Shown here one piece after another: positions 24,928 to 34,625 of a stretch of 64,000 nt of DNA; position 1 is the first letter of the stretch; the number at the start of each line of letters is the position of its first letter. The stretch is taken from contig NZ_JAFICD010000002.1 in assembly GCF_017833525.1 (NCBI RefSeq), forward strand, positions 558,001 through 622,000, read 5' to 3'. Both the position numbers and the translations under genes were made by a program. Source of the stretch: Duganella sp. 1411 (GTDB taxonomy: Bacteria; Pseudomonadota; Gammaproteobacteria; Burkholderiales; Burkholderiaceae_D). The notes beneath the pieces were generated by a model. It had not been told where the DNA came from, searched no databases, and worked only from the letters and a program-made list of their open reading frames with translations.

Positions 24928-27472
24928 GGCCGCCTCCGCACAGCGCGCGGATGCGCGCCAGCAGCGCCGCCGACGCCACCGGCTTGCGTAGCACCACCGC
25001 GTGCTCCAGCTCGGGTCCCAGCGCCAGCGACTCGCTCTCGCCGGTCAGCACGATCACCGGCAGCGCCTCGCCGAACTCGGCGGCCACGGCGCGCACCACG
25101 TCGCGCGCCGTGTGCCCGCCCGACAAGGTGTAATCGGTCAGCACCAGGTCGGGCATGCGCTCGAGGCCGGGCAGCAGCGCCTGGAGCTCGGCCAGCGACC
25201 CCACCGGCTCGCACAGCACCCGGTATTCGCGCAGCAGCGCCTCGGTCGATTGCCGCACCAGGCGGTCGTCCTCGACGCACAGCACGTACAGGCCGGCCAC
25301 GTCCTCGATGTCGGTGGCGGCGCTGGCCGGTGGCGGCGCCGCGATGGCCTCGTCGTGGGCCGCCACCGGCACCCCGACCGAGAAGCGGGTGCCGACGCCG
25401 GCGCGCGAGCGCAGCCGCAAGGTGTGGCGCGACAGCAGGGTCAGGATCGATTCGACGATGGCCAGGCCCAGGCCCAGCCCGCGATCGCGGTCGCGCCCGG
25501 GATTGTCGGCCTGGAAGAACGGCTTGAACACCTCGCGCTGCAACGCCTCCGGGATGCCGACGCCGTTGTCGACGATGTCGACCCGGCAGTGGCAGCCGAG
25601 GCCGACCACGCCGACCACCACCACCGCCCCGCCCGGCTTGGACGGGTCGCTGTACTTGATGGCGTTCGACAGCAGGTTACACAGCACCCGGCCCAGCAGC
25701 TGGCGGTCGCTGCGCACGGCCAGCACCCGCCCCGGGCGCAGGCGCAGCCGGATGGCGACGCCGCGCGGCTCGCTGAGCGGGCGTAGCGCGAACACGCTTT
25801 CGTTGACCAGCTCGGTCAAGTCGAAGCTGCTGTACTCGGCCGCGATGGCGCCGCACTCGAGCCGCGACAGCTCGAGCACCGCGTTGAACGAGCTGCGCAT
25901 GGCGTGCGTGGCCTTTTGCGCCGTGTCGATCAGGTCGCGGCTCTTGTCGACGTCGCCGCGGCCGATGGCGTGCGAGGCCGCGCCCAGCAGGTTGCCGATG
26001 GCCTGCATCGGCTGGCGCAGGTCGTGCGCGGCCTCGGCCACGAATTGCGACTTGTTGTGGTTCTCCTGCTGCGCCTTGCGGCGCGAGCGTTCCTTGTCGC
26101 GCAACTTGAAGAAGCCGACCACGCCCACCAGCAGCGCGATCAGCAGGCCGACCGCCAGCTGCAGCCGGTCGTTGGTCAGCTGCGCCTGCTGCAGCCGGTT
26201 GGTCTCCCGCAGCGCGACGATCTCCTTTTGCCGCAGCGCCGCTTCCAGGGTCGAGCGCGTCTGCAGGGTGGCGCGGTCGAGCGCGCGGTCGAAAACGGCC
26301 TGCTGCAACGCGCGCTGTTCGCGCGACGTCTCGAACGCCTGCTTGAACAGGCCGGCGCGCTCGTAGGCCGTCCCCAGCATCGCCAGGGTGGCGCCGGCGC
26401 TGGCGTCGTCCTTGCTGGCGCGGAACGCCCCCAGCGCCGCGCGGACCTCGCCCTCGCCCTGCGCCACCGCGCCCAGGCCGATGCGGCACAGGCCGACGTC
26501 GGCCTGCGCCTGGGCGCGCTCCTTGGGATAGTGCTCGGCATTGTGCAGCGCCAGCGCCCGTTCGGCGTAACCGAGGCAGTCCGAATAGCGCCCGTCTTGC
26601 CAGGCGAGCTTGCCGAACAGATCGAGCACAATGGCCTCGAGCGCCTTGTCGCCCGACGCCCGCGCGCGCGCCTGCGCCTCGCGGCAAACCTCGCCGGCCC
26701 GCCGCGTCTCCTTGAGCAGGACGTAGCTGTTGCAACGCGCCACGATCAAGGTGTCCAGGATGTCCTGCGCGTGCAGCCCCTCGGCCACAGTCCGCGCCTG
26801 GTCGTTGTAGGCCAGCGACTGGCGCTCGTCGCCCATGTCGCTGTACAGCGAGCTGATGTTGTTGAGGACGATCGCCCGCTGGTACAGGTCTTCGCGGTCC
26901 TTGCCCTTGACATGGCCCAGCACCGCGATCTGGTGCCGCAAGGCGTTTTTGAAGTCGCCCTGGCGCCCGCTGCACAGCGCCGCCGTGTCGTGCAGCGCGA
27001 TGGCCAGGTCGTCGGCGACGTTGTCGCCGGCCCGGGCCAGCGCGCTGTCGATCAACAGCGTGCCGTCGGCCGGTTTGTCGTCCAGCGTGGCCAGCAGGCG
27101 CGCCCGGTAGGCCTGCGCCCACAGCGCGCTTTCGGTGTCGCCGGCGCGCGCGCCGAGCGCCGCCAGTTCGTCGACGTAGCGGCGCGCGCGGGCGTCGTTG
27201 GCGTCGACGTAGAAACGGATCAGCTTGTGGAGCGTGGCCCGGCGCTCGTCGAAGGTGGCGCCGGCCGGCATATGGTCCTGCAGCGCCTGCAGGCGGGCGG
27301 CGGCGTCCGGGCGGTCGCTGGCGAACAGCGCCTCGATGCGCGCCAGCTCGGCGTGCACCGCGGACGGCGGCGCGGCCGGGCGCGCGGCGGCGGCCACGCC
27401 CAGAGGCAGGCCGGCCAGCAACAGGCCGCACAGCAAAGCGGCGCCGGACGAACGGAGCAGGCGGCGACCCAT
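24920..27472 (-). CDS. hybrid histidine kinase with TPR-like sensor domain (kinase 3)
   Basis: The 850-residue protein has a signal peptide (MGRRLLRSSGAALLCGLLLA) and a helical TPR-like region (about 35-425) with FNDQ-type repeats similar in layout to kinase 2 but clearly divergent. A membrane helix is followed by kinase core AEAAHDLRQPMQAIG and an intact receiver (CVEDD, LVLTDYTLSGG, LTGESES, LRKPV). It starts 8 bases after the sctT stop, with AGGGGACGG as ribosome site, so it is expressed with the secretion operon. That placement suggests it senses something relevant to secretion, such as envelope or host contact; this is inferred. Confidence 0.88.
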   Translation of the reverse strand: MGRRLLRSSGAALLCGLLLAGLPLGVAAAARPAAPPSAVHAELARIEALFASDRPDAAARLQALQDHMPAGATFDERRATLHKLIRFYVDANDARARRYVDELAALGARAGDTESALWAQAYRARLLATLDDKPADGTLLIDSALARAGDNVADDLAIALHDTAALCSGRQGDFKNALRHQIAVLGHVKGKDREDLYQRAIVLNNISSLYSDMGDERQSLAYNDQARTVAEGLHAQDILDTLIVARCNSYVLLKETRRAGEVCREAQARARASGDKALEAIVLDLFGKLAWQDGRYSDCLGYAERALALHNAEHYPKERAQAQADVGLCRIGLGAVAQGEGEVRAALGAFRASKDDASAGATLAMLGTAYERAGLFKQAFETSREQRALQQAVFDRALDRATLQTRSTLEAALRQKEIVALRETNRLQQAQLTNDRLQLAVGLLIALLVGVVGFFKLRDKERSRRKAQQENHNKSQFVAEAAHDLRQPMQAIGNLLGAASHAIGRGDVDKSRDLIDTAQKATHAMRSSFNAVLELSRLECGAIAAEYSSFDLTELVNESVFALRPLSEPRGVAIRLRLRPGRVLAVRSDRQLLGRVLCNLLSNAIKYSDPSKPGGAVVVVGVVGLGCHCRVDIVDNGVGIPEALQREVFKPFFQADNPGRDRDRGLGLGLAIVESILTLLSRHTLRLRSRAGVGTRFSVGVPVAAHDEAIAAPPPASAATDIEDVAGLYVLCVEDDRLVRQSTEALLREYRVLCEPVGSLAELQALLPGLERMPDLVLTDYTLSGGHTARDVVRAVAAEFGEALPVIVLTGESESLALGPELEHAVVLRKPVASAALLARIRALCGGGRA

Positions 27473-27480
27473 CCGTCCCC

Positions 27481-28314
27481 CTAGCGCGGCGCCGGGCTGG
27501 CCGCGCCCAGCGTGCCGCGCTGGACCAGGGCCTGGAAATTGGCGAACGTGAATTCGGTCTTGACCTGCTCCACCAGCGAGCCGGTCAGCAGCACCAGCAT
27601 CAACAGCGCGATGGCGCCGCGCACCGGCTGGCTCAGCGAGGTCGGCTCGAGCTTGTCGGCGGCCTTGGCCACCAGCCCGAAGGCCAGGTCGACCAGCACC
27701 AGCACCAGCATCACCGGCGCGGCCAGCTTGACGGTGGCGCTGGCGATGGTGTCGACCCGGCCGATCAGGAAGCTTTGCGTCATGGCGTCGAGCGACGGCA
27801 GGGTGGCCGTCAGCGGCCACCAGCGGAACGATTCGAACAGCGCGCCCAGCAGAAACAGCATGCCGCCGGAGACATAGAACAGCACGATGGCCATCTGGAT
27901 CAGCACGTTCGAGATGGGCGTGCTCTGCTCGCCGCGCAGCGGGTTGCTGGTCTGAATATTGTTGAAGCCGGCCATATTATCGATGATCACTCCCACGCTT
28001 TGCGCTATCCAAAATACCGACGAGGCCGTATAGCCGATCACCAGCCCGATAAACATTTCCTTGCCGACAATGATCGCCATCGTCATGCCGTCGAGCCGGC
28101 CCAGCGTGTCGGCCGGCTGGCCGGCCGCGATGAACAGGCTGATGGCGTACACCACGCCGTTGCGCACGCCGCCCGGCAACACCTGGTCCGACGCCGCCGG
28201 CAGCACCACGAACACCACCAGGATGCGGATGCTGCACAGGGCCAGCAGCATCAGCAGCGCCAGCAGGCCGTCGTGGCCGGACCACAGTGCGCCCAGCGCG
28301 CCGTCGACGTTCAC
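27481..28314 (-). CDS. sctT: type III secretion export apparatus protein SctT
   Basis: The 277-residue protein has about six membrane helices. It belongs to the SctT/FliR family, part of the R-S-T export gate in the inner membrane. Typical segments are CSIRILVVFVVLPAASDQVLPGGVRNG, cut here into CSIRILVVFVVLPAA and QVLPGGVRNGVV, plus NMAGFNNIQTSNPLRGEQ and LFESFRWWPLTA. The start is GTG at 28312-28314, overlapping the sctO stop. It closes the conserved part of the hrpB-type operon; three hybrid kinase genes follow in the same direction. Confidence 0.94.
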   Translation of the reverse strand: MNVDGALGALWSGHDGLLALLMLLALCSIRILVVFVVLPAASDQVLPGGVRNGVVYAISLFIAAGQPADTLGRLDGMTMAIIVGKEMFIGLVIGYTASSVFWIAQSVGVIIDNMAGFNNIQTSNPLRGEQSTPISNVLIQMAIVLFYVSGGMLFLLGALFESFRWWPLTATLPSLDAMTQSFLIGRVDTIASATVKLAAPVMLVLVLVDLAFGLVAKAADKLEPTSLSQPVRGAIALLMLVLLTGSLVEQVKTEFTFANFQALVQRGTLGAASPAPR

Positions 28315-28862
28315 GCCGCCCGCCTGTTCTCGACTTCGGCCTCGGCGGCGGCGGCGCGCGCCTCGGCCGCGCGCCGCGCCAGCAGCCGCGCCAGCCCGGT
28401 GTCGGCCGCCTCGTCGTCTTGCGCGTCCTGCTGCGCGGCGTCGGCGGCGCGGGCGGCGCCGGCCAGGCGCTCGACGATGCCGTCGCGCCGCGCCGTGGCG
28501 GCGCCGATCTCGCGCCGGGTCTGCGCCAGTTCACGCCGTTTGTCGGCGATTATAGCCTGCGCGGCTTGCTGGGCGGCAATCGCTGTTGCCAGTTCGCCCG
28601 CCAGGCGGGCGCGCCAGGCGTCGTGTTCCAGGTACAGCCGGGGCGTCAGCGGCGCGCCGCCGGCCAGCAGCGCGTCGAGGCGGCCGGCGTGGGCGGCCAG
28701 CGCCGCCTCGCAGGCGCCGGCCTCGGCGTCGCGCTGGCGGGCCGCCGCGCCGGCCGCCTCCAGCGCGGCGCGGCGCGCCGTCAGCGTGCGCTCGAGGCGC
28801 TCGATGGCGCGCGTCTTGACGTCGCGCAGGGTGCGCCAGGCGCGCAGCGCGGCCGGCCTCAC
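28311..28862 (-). CDS. sctO: type III secretion stalk protein SctO (HrpB7-like)
   Basis: The 183-residue protein is almost entirely charged, Ala/Arg/Glu-rich coiled coil (for example [19 protein letters not shown]), as expected for SctO/FliJ-type stalks that rotate in the ATPase ring. Sequence identity in this family is low, so the call leans on position between sctN and sctT and on composition. The start is GTG 28862, overlapping the sctN stop (GTGA). Position and size match hrpB7 of Xanthomonas. Confidence 0.82.
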   Translation of the reverse strand: MRPAALRAWRTLRDVKTRAIERLERTLTARRAALEAAGAAARQRDAEAGACEAALAAHAGRLDALLAGGAPLTPRLYLEHDAWRARLAGELATAIAAQQAAQAIIADKRRELAQTRREIGAATARRDGIVERLAGAARAADAAQQDAQDDEAADTGLARLLARRAAEARAAAAEAEVENRRAA

Positions 28863-30184
28863 CGGGCCGCCCCGGCCAGCCGCGCCAAGGTGTCGCCCGG
28901 ATCGGCGCACTCGTCGGTCTCCTGGCACAGGAAGGCGTGGATCTCGTCGTGGCGGGCGATGGCCTCGTCGGCCAGCGGGTCGGCGCCGGCCTGGTACTCG
29001 CCGATCTGCAGCAGCGGCTCGACTTCGTCGTACTTGGCCATCAGGCGCCGCAGCCGGCCGGCCTGGGCGCGGTGCTCGGGATCGACGATCTGGCTCATCA
29101 CGCGGCTCAGGCTGCCCAGCACGTCGATCGCCGGATACTGGTTGCGGGCGGCGATGGTGCGCGACAGCACCAGGTGGCCGTCGAGGATGCCGCGCACCTC
29201 CTCGGTGACCGGGTCGCTGCCGCTGTCGTCCTCGGCCAGCACCGTGTACAGCGCCGTGATCGAGCCGCGCTCGCCCATGCCGGCCCGCTCCAGCAGGCGC
29301 GGCAGCTCGGCGAACACCGACGGCGGAAAGCCGCGCCGGGTCGGCGGCTCGCCGGCGGCCAGGCCGATCTCGCGCTGGGCGCGGGCGAAACGGGTCAGCG
29401 AATCCATCATCAGCAGCACCCGCAGGCCGCGGTCGCGGAAATACTCGGCGATCGCCGTGCCGGTCTGGGCCGCCTTGGCGCGCTCGATCGCCGAGCGGTC
29501 CGACGTCGCGCACACCACCACCGTGCGCGCCATGCCCGCCGGGCCCAGCACCAGTTCGATGAATTCGCGCACCTCGCGCCCGCGCTCGCCGATCAGCACG
29601 ATCACGTTGACGTCGGCGGCGGTGCCGCGCGCCAGCATGCCGAGCAAGGTGCTCTTGCCGACGCCGGCCGGCGCGAACACGCCCATGCGCTGGCCCTCGC
29701 CCAAGGTGGTGAGGGCGTCGATGACCCGCACGCCGGTCGGCAGCGGCGTGTCGACCAGGCGCCGCGTCATCGGGTTGGGGGCCGGCGCGTGGATGCTGGC
29801 CAGCTCGTCGCAACGCAGCGGCCCGGCGCCGTCGATCGGCTCGCCCAGGCCGTCGACCACGCGTCCCAGCAGGCCGGGGCCGACCTGGATCGACAGCGGC
29901 CGGCCCTGGCCGCTCACGCGGGTCTGGCGCGACAGGCCCTCGATGCTGCCGAACGGCGCCAGGATCGCCTGGCGCCGGTTGAAGCCGACCACCTCGGCGC
30001 GCTGCAACACGCTGCCGTCGGCCTGGCGCAGCTCGCACAGCTCGCCGAGCTTGACGGCCAGGCCGCCCACGCGCAGCAGGGTGCCGGTGACCTCGACCAC
30101 CTTGCCGACCGCGCTGTGGGTGGGCTGGACGGCGATGGCCGCGCCGATGGCGTCGGCCAGCGCGATCAGCGGCGCGTGCTTCAT
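28859..30184 (-). CDS. sctN: type III secretion ATPase SctN
   Basis: The 441-residue ATPase unfolds substrates and releases chaperones at the base of the injectisome. Visible motifs are Walker A ([13 protein letters not shown]), Walker B ([19 protein letters not shown]), the family signature [16 protein letters not shown] and [20 protein letters not shown] 30184 overlaps the sctL stop (ATGA), showing translational coupling. Length and order match hrcN in hrpB-type operons. Confidence 0.96.
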   Translation of the reverse strand: MKHAPLIALADAIGAAIAVQPTHSAVGKVVEVTGTLLRVGGLAVKLGELCELRQADGSVLQRAEVVGFNRRQAILAPFGSIEGLSRQTRVSGQGRPLSIQVGPGLLGRVVDGLGEPIDGAGPLRCDELASIHAPAPNPMTRRLVDTPLPTGVRVIDALTTLGEGQRMGVFAPAGVGKSTLLGMLARGTAADVNVIVLIGERGREVREFIELVLGPAGMARTVVVCATSDRSAIERAKAAQTGTAIAEYFRDRGLRVLLMMDSLTRFARAQREIGLAAGEPPTRRGFPPSVFAELPRLLERAGMGERGSITALYTVLAEDDSGSDPVTEEVRGILDGHLVLSRTIAARNQYPAIDVLGSLSRVMSQIVDPEHRAQAGRLRRLMAKYDEVEPLLQIGEYQAGADPLADEAIARHDEIHAFLCQETDECADPGDTLARLAGAAR

Positions 30185-30885
30185 GCCCGCTCCCCGGCGG
30201 CGTCCGGGACATCGATTGCGGCGTCCTCGAGCGCCTGGCGCAGCGACTTGCGCAGCGCCGCCAGCTGCGCCGGCAGGCCGGCGTCGAGCATGCCGGAATC
30301 CCATTCGCACAGGCAGGCGCCGACGCCGGCGCCGGCATCCTCGACGATGGTCGGGCGCAAGCCGGAGCCGGCCTCGGCGAACAGCTGGCGCACCTTGTAG
30401 GCGTCGTCCGGGTGCACCGTCACCGTCAGGAAGGACGCCTGATCGAGCTCAGCGCCGACCATCTCGGCGGCGCGCTGGAACAGGCCGTCGCGCGCGGTGC
30501 AGGCCAGCAAGCGCTGCACGGCCTGGTAGACGATGTCGGTCAAGCGTTCGCGCATCGCCATCAGCGCGGCGCGGTCGTCGCGCGCGCAGGCCTGCATCCG
30601 CGCGTGGTGCTCGTCGAGCGCCTGCTGGCGGCCGGCGGCGTAGCCCAGGCGCGCGCTGCTGGCGGCGCGCCGTTCGGCGTCGGCGGTGATGGCGGCGGCG
30701 CGCTGCTCGGCGGCGACGACGATGGCGGCGGCGCGCGCGCGGGCCTCGTCGAGCAAGGCGGCGCCGCGCTGTTCGATCGCCTGCCAGCCCTCGTCGAGCT
30801 CGATCACCCGCGCCAGTTGCTCACGCCGCACCACGTCGGCGCCCAGGCCCAGCGGGCTGTTGTCGCCTCTCAGCCAAATAACCAT
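30181..30885 (-). CDS. sctL: type III secretion stator protein SctL (HrpB5-like)
   Basis: The 234-residue protein begins [19 protein letters not shown]. It has an Ala/Arg-rich coiled region (residues 40-110) and a C-terminal domain of the YscL/FliH type ([17 protein letters not shown] and [21 protein letters not shown]). SctL holds the ATPase and links it to the SctQ/SctK sorting platform. ATG 30885 has GGAG 6 bases upstream. Its start overlaps sctK by 16 bases and its end overlaps sctN by 4. Confidence 0.92.
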   Translation of the reverse strand: MVIWLRGDNSPLGLGADVVRREQLARVIELDEGWQAIEQRGAALLDEARARAAAIVVAAEQRAAAITADAERRAASSARLGYAAGRQQALDEHHARMQACARDDRAALMAMRERLTDIVYQAVQRLLACTARDGLFQRAAEMVGAELDQASFLTVTVHPDDAYKVRQLFAEAGSGLRPTIVEDAGAGVGACLCEWDSGMLDAGLPAQLAALRKSLRQALEDAAIDVPDAAGERA

Positions 30886-31565
30886 GTCAACTCCGGAAAC
30901 AATGTGGGTAACAGCGCCAGCAGCGCGTCGCTGTCGTTGGTGGCCGCCGCCTCCGTCCGTTCGGCGCTGGCGGTGGCGGTGGCAGGCAGGGCCAGCTCGA
31001 CCAGCCGGCGCAGGCTGGGGTTGCGCCAGACGGCGTCGCGCTCGAAGTGGCAGTAGCCTTCGATCGCCCACGCCGTCAAGTCGGGGTGCGCGGGCAGCGG
31101 CGCGCACGGGGGGCCGTCGGCCGCGTCGGCACAGCCGGCCGCGCGCAGGGCCGACAGCGCCGGCGCGCCGACCAGCGTGCGCAGCCGCGCCAACACGGCG
31201 CCGTCGACGCACAGGCTCAACGCGACCCGGTGCGCGAACAGCGCCCGCACGGCCAGCACCAGCAGCAGCGACGGCTTGTCCAGCGCCGCCAGCCGGTGCG
31301 CCGGCGGCGTGAAGCTGTCCGGCGCCACCACCGGCAGGCGCAAACGCGCGCGCACTGCGGCGCTGCGCCGCGCCAGCGAGTCGGTGGCCGCGATGGCCGG
31401 CAGGCCCTCCTCGCGCTCCATGCGCCGCAGCCAGCTGGCATCGACATCGTCGGCCAGCCGCATCAGCCGGCCCTGGTAGGACAGCAGCAGCGGCGCCAGC
31501 TGGTCGACGTGCAGCATCGCCGCGCCGTCGCCCTTTGCCTCCGCGGATGCCAGTGCGGCCGCCAT
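30870..31565 (-). CDS. sctK: type III secretion sorting-platform protein SctK (HrpB4-like)
   Basis: The 231-residue soluble, Ala/Leu-rich protein sits exactly where hrpB4 (SctK) lies in Xanthomonas: after sctJ and before sctL. Segments such as MRLADDVDASWLRRMEREEG and the Trp-containing C-terminus ([14 protein letters not shown]) are consistent with HrpB4-type proteins, but the family is poorly conserved. SctK connects the cytosolic platform to the inner-membrane ring. ATG 31565 overlaps the sctJ stop. Confidence 0.8.
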   Translation of the reverse strand: MAAALASAEAKGDGAAMLHVDQLAPLLLSYQGRLMRLADDVDASWLRRMEREEGLPAIAATDSLARRSAAVRARLRLPVVAPDSFTPPAHRLAALDKPSLLLVLAVRALFAHRVALSLCVDGAVLARLRTLVGAPALSALRAAGCADAADGPPCAPLPAHPDLTAWAIEGYCHFERDAVWRNPSLRRLVELALPATATASAERTEAAATNDSDALLALLPTLFPELTWLFG

Positions 31566-32347
31566 CAGGCCACTCCGCGCGGACCGGCGCGGCGCGACGC
31601 CAGCCAGCGCGTCGCCGCCAGTTGCCCGGGCAGCGCGATGCCGCGCCGGCGCAGCAGCACGGCCGCCAGCGCCAGCAGGCCGACCGCGAGCGCGGCGCCG
31701 CCGCCCCACAGCAGGCCGCGCGGCAGCCGTTGCGGCCTGGCGCCGAGCGGCGCCGGGCTGGCGCCGGGCACCATCACCACGCTGACGTTTTCATAGCTGA
31801 GCCCTTCGACGCTGTGCACCACCAGGTTCTTGATGCTCGGCACCAGCGAGGCGACGTCGGTGTTGGCGCGGTATTTGATGAACACCGACGCGCTGGGCGG
31901 CTTGACCACGCTCGACAGCGGGTCGTTGTTGGGCAGCGCGATCTCGACGTGGGCCAGCGCCACGCCGTCGATGTCGTTGAGCGTGCGCGACAGCTCCTGC
32001 GAGACGCCGAAGATGAAGCGCACCCGCTCCTCGGTCGGGGTCGAGATCAGGCCGTCCTTCTTGAACATCTCGCCCAGGTTGGTGTATTTGGCGTGCGGCA
32101 GGCCGTGCGCGTGCAGCGCCTCCATGGCGCGGGCGAAATCGTCCTCGTCCACGGTGATGACCCAGCTCTTGCCGTCGTCCGGCGAGCTTTTGGCGGCGTC
32201 GATATCGGCCTGCAGCAGCACCGTCAGCATGTCGTTGGCGTCGACCTCGCTCAGTTGCGCGAACAGTTGCTTGCCGCAGCCGGACAAGGCCGCCGCCAGG
32301 CACAGCGCGAGCGCGATGGCCTTGCCTCGTTGCAGATGACGTTTCAC
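31565..32347 (-). CDS. sctJ: type III secretion inner-membrane ring lipoprotein SctJ
   Basis: The 260-residue protein has a lipoprotein signal with lipobox LSGC (Cys near residue 24), then two ring-building motifs ([36 protein letters not shown]) and a C-terminal membrane helix ([18 protein letters not shown]). It forms the inner-membrane ring with SctD. GTG 32347 is chosen because GGGAG precedes it by 6 bases; an in-frame ATG at 32374 would add nine residues before the signal. Confidence 0.94.
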   Translation of the reverse strand: MKRHLQRGKAIALALCLAAALSGCGKQLFAQLSEVDANDMLTVLLQADIDAAKSSPDDGKSWVITVDEDDFARAMEALHAHGLPHAKYTNLGEMFKKDGLISTPTEERVRFIFGVSQELSRTLNDIDGVALAHVEIALPNNDPLSSVVKPPSASVFIKYRANTDVASLVPSIKNLVVHSVEGLSYENVSVVMVPGASPAPLGARPQRLPRGLLWGGGAALAVGLLALAAVLLRRRGIALPGQLAATRWLASRRAGPRGVA

Positions 32348-32377
32348 ATCAAACTCCCGGTACGTGCCGCTCATGGG

Positions 32378-32785
32378 TTATTGGTTTTTCATCAGCGTCT
32401 GGACCGCCGATTTGCCGGATTCGGCCACGGTGTTGACCATGTTGAGCTTGAACGACAGCATCGCCATCTCGCTTTGCATCTGCATGATGGTCGCGGCCGC
32501 CTCCGGACCGCTGCCCAGGCCGCTAATCGACAGCGCATGGACGTTGTCGAAGGTGGCCTTGGCGGCCAGGTCCTGGTCGTCGATCATGCGGTGCAGCTGC
32601 GACGGGCCGTGCGAATGGACGCGGCCGGCCGGGCCGTGGCCGACCTCGCGCATCAGCGCGGTGAAGCGGTCGACCAGCGCCGGCTCGGGCGGCGCCACCG
32701 GCGCGGCGGTGGCTGTGGTGGCGGCGACGCCGGTGGCGCCGGCGGCCGGGGCGACGGGGGGAATCGGGGGAATGGCGGCGATCAT
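32378..32785 (-). CDS. sctI: type III secretion inner rod protein SctI (HrpB2-like)
   Basis: The 135-residue protein has a Pro/Ala-rich N-terminus (residues 1-45). The conserved helical C-terminus (EAAATIMQMQSEMAMLSFKL, then VAESGKSAVQTLMKNQ) is typical of HrpB2/YscI inner-rod proteins, which are secreted early and line the base of the needle. ATG 32785 has GGAG 6 bases upstream. It sits between hrpB1 and sctJ as in Xanthomonas. Confidence 0.9.
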   Translation of the reverse strand: MIAAIPPIPPVAPAAGATGVAATTATAAPVAPPEPALVDRFTALMREVGHGPAGRVHSHGPSQLHRMIDDQDLAAKATFDNVHALSISGLGSGPEAAATIMQMQSEMAMLSFKLNMVNTVAESGKSAVQTLMKNQ

Positions 32786-32795
32786 CGCGGTCTCC

Positions 32796-33269
32796 TCAGG
32801 CGCGCAGGTAATAATGATGCGACGAGGCCGCCGCATCGTCCATGACCGGCGGCGGCGCCGTTTCGGCGGCGTCCTCCTCCCCGGCCGGCTTGCCGAGCAT
32901 CAGGTTGACCAGCGCCACGGCGTCCGGGTCCTCGTTGCGCGTCAACACTTCGTTGGCGCTGATGCGCCAGGCCGGATCGCCCGACGCGTACAGGCAGCAA
33001 GCGTGCAGCGCGGTGCAAATCGGCAGGTTCTGTAGCTCGGAGCTGCCATTGTGCAAGGTGCGCAGCACCTGGGTCGCCTCGACATATTGGCGGCGCTTGA
33101 TGAACAGCCAGGCGTCGAAGGTGTCCAGCTCGCGGAACTGCGGCCGCAACACGCGCAGCGCGGCCAGCAGCGCGTCGGCCTCGGCCAGCTTGCCCTGGTT
33201 GATGCCGGTCATCAGTATCTCGATCAAGCCGGTGATCACCGTCCTGTCGCATTTGCTGTAGTCGTTCAT
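32796..33269 (-). CDS. hrpB1: HrpB1/HrpK-family type III secretion protein
   Basis: The 157-residue protein matches the HrpB1/HrpK family of Xanthomonas and Ralstonia. It has TPR-like helices (LIEILMTGINQGKLAEADAL, LRPQFRELDTFDAWLFIKR) and a Cys-rich stretch (CTALHACCLYASGDPAWR). The Xanthomonas homologue is a periplasmic protein needed for pilus assembly. It is the first gene of the minus-strand operon. AGGAAAC precedes ATG 33269, and a perfect hrpII box lies upstream. Confidence 0.9.
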   Translation of the reverse strand: MNDYSKCDRTVITGLIEILMTGINQGKLAEADALLAALRVLRPQFRELDTFDAWLFIKRRQYVEATQVLRTLHNGSSELQNLPICTALHACCLYASGDPAWRISANEVLTRNEDPDAVALVNLMLGKPAGEEDAAETAPPPVMDDAAASSHHYYLRA

Positions 33270-33324
33270 GATGTTTCCTGGTGTGTTAGGTCGTCGGGAG
33301 CTACTTCCACTACGTCTGACGGCA

Positions 33325-33386
33325 ACGATAGCCGGGCGCGGCGGCCCGGTCCGGCGCGAAAGCGAACCGCCGCGCCGGCAAACGAA
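33325..33386 (-). promoter_or_regulatory. hrpII/PIP box promoter of the hrpB1-sctT operon
   Basis: On the minus strand TTCG (33386-33383), 16 bases, TTCG (33366-33363) form a perfect box. After 32 bases comes TATCGT (33330-33325), matching YANNNT. The hrpB1 start is 56 bases further. Confidence 0.85.
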
Positions 33387-33400
33387 GCCAGCGTCCGCGC

Positions 33401-33462
33401 TTCGGCGCCGGCGTCCGCGCTTCGTTTGGCGCCGCGCCGCCGCCCGCCGGGCAGCCGACAAT
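33401..33462 (+). promoter_or_regulatory. hrpII/PIP box promoter of the sctU operon
   Basis: TTCG (33401-33404), 16 bases, TTCG (33421-33424), then 32 bases to GACAAT (33457-33462), which resembles a -10 element although its first base breaks YANNNT. The sctU start is 38 bases on. The box is only 14 bases from the divergent one, back to back. Confidence 0.85.
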
Positions 33463-33500
33463 CGGCCCGGACCTCCCCTCCACCCTCCTTCGACGGCGCC

Positions 33501-34625
33501 ATGTCAGACGAAAAAACCGAAAAACCCAGTGAAAAGAAACTGGAGGACGCCAAGCGCGACGGCAAATCGCCGAAAAGCACCGACGTCGTCAGCGCGGCGG
33601 TGCTGCTGTCGAACGCCGCGCTGATGGTCATGGCCGGCCCGACCTTGGCCGAGCGGTTGCGCGCGGTGCTGGCCAGCGCGCTCGAGATCGGCGCCATCAG
33701 CCGTCCGGACGCCGACCTGCTGCTGTACGCGCGCCGCATCGGCCTGGACGCGCTGGCGCTGCTGGCGCCGTTCCTGGCGGTGAGCGTGCTGGCGGCGGTG
33801 CTGGGCACCTTGATGCAGACCGGCATCAACTTGTCGATGAAACCGGTCGAGCTGAAGTTCGACGCCGTCAACCCCGGCGCCGGCCTGACCCGGATCTTCT
33901 CGATGCGCTCGATGATCGACCTGGGCAAGATGACGGTCAAGGCCGTGCTGATCGGCCTGGTCATGTGGAAGACGCTGACCTTGCTGGCGCCGCTGATCAT
34001 CGGCGTGGTCTACCAGCCGGCGCTCGACATCGCGCAGCTGGCGTGGCAGGTGCTCAACCGCTTCCTGCTGGTGGGCGGCACGCTGTTCCTGCTGATCGGC
34101 GCGGTCGACTTCGGCATCCAGCGCTGGCTGTTCCTGCGCGACCAGCGCATGAGCAAGGACGAGGTCAAGCGCGAGCACAAGGAATCCGAGGGCGACCCGC
34201 ACCTCAAGGGCCAGCGCAAGGCCGTGGCGCGGGAAATCGCCACCGGCCCGGCGCCGGTCGGGCGCGACCAGTTGCGCAAGGCGCAGGCGGTGATCGTCAA
34301 CCCGACCCACTACGCGGTGGCGCTGAGCTACGACCCGCACGGCTTCGGCCTGCCGCAGGTGGTGGCCAAGGGCCTCGACGACCAGGCGCTGGAGATCCGG
34401 CGGCTGGCCCAGCAGATGTCCATCCCCATCATCGGCAACCCGCCGCTGGCGCGGGCGCTGTACACGGTGCCGCTCGACGCCGCCATTCCCGAGGCGCTGT
34501 TCGAGACCGTCGCCGTGATCCTCAAATGGGTGCGCGATATTGGCAACCCCGCCGGCAACCCCGGCGGCACCCCCGCCGGCGGCGCCCTGCCGCCGGCATC
34601 CTCACACCTGGTGGAACCACTATGA
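33501..34625 (+). CDS. sctU: type III secretion export switch protein SctU
   Basis: The 374-residue protein has a charged N-terminus (MSDEKTEKPSEKKLEDAKRD), four membrane helices and a cytosolic domain with the self-cleavage motif NPTH (Asn near residue 267, in VIVNPTHYAVAL). Cleavage between Asn and Pro switches substrate specificity from needle to effectors. The Gly/Pro/Ala-rich tail is an extension. It is the first gene of the plus-strand operon, overlapping sctV by 4 bases (ATGA). Confidence 0.96.
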   Translation: MSDEKTEKPSEKKLEDAKRDGKSPKSTDVVSAAVLLSNAALMVMAGPTLAERLRAVLASALEIGAISRPDADLLLYARRIGLDALALLAPFLAVSVLAAVLGTLMQTGINLSMKPVELKFDAVNPGAGLTRIFSMRSMIDLGKMTVKAVLIGLVMWKTLTLLAPLIIGVVYQPALDIAQLAWQVLNRFLLVGGTLFLLIGAVDFGIQRWLFLRDQRMSKDEVKREHKESEGDPHLKGQRKAVAREIATGPAPVGRDQLRKAQAVIVNPTHYAVALSYDPHGFGLPQVVAKGLDDQALEIRRLAQQMSIPIIGNPPLARALYTVPLDAAIPEALFETVAVILKWVRDIGNPAGNPGGTPAGGALPPASSHLVEPL

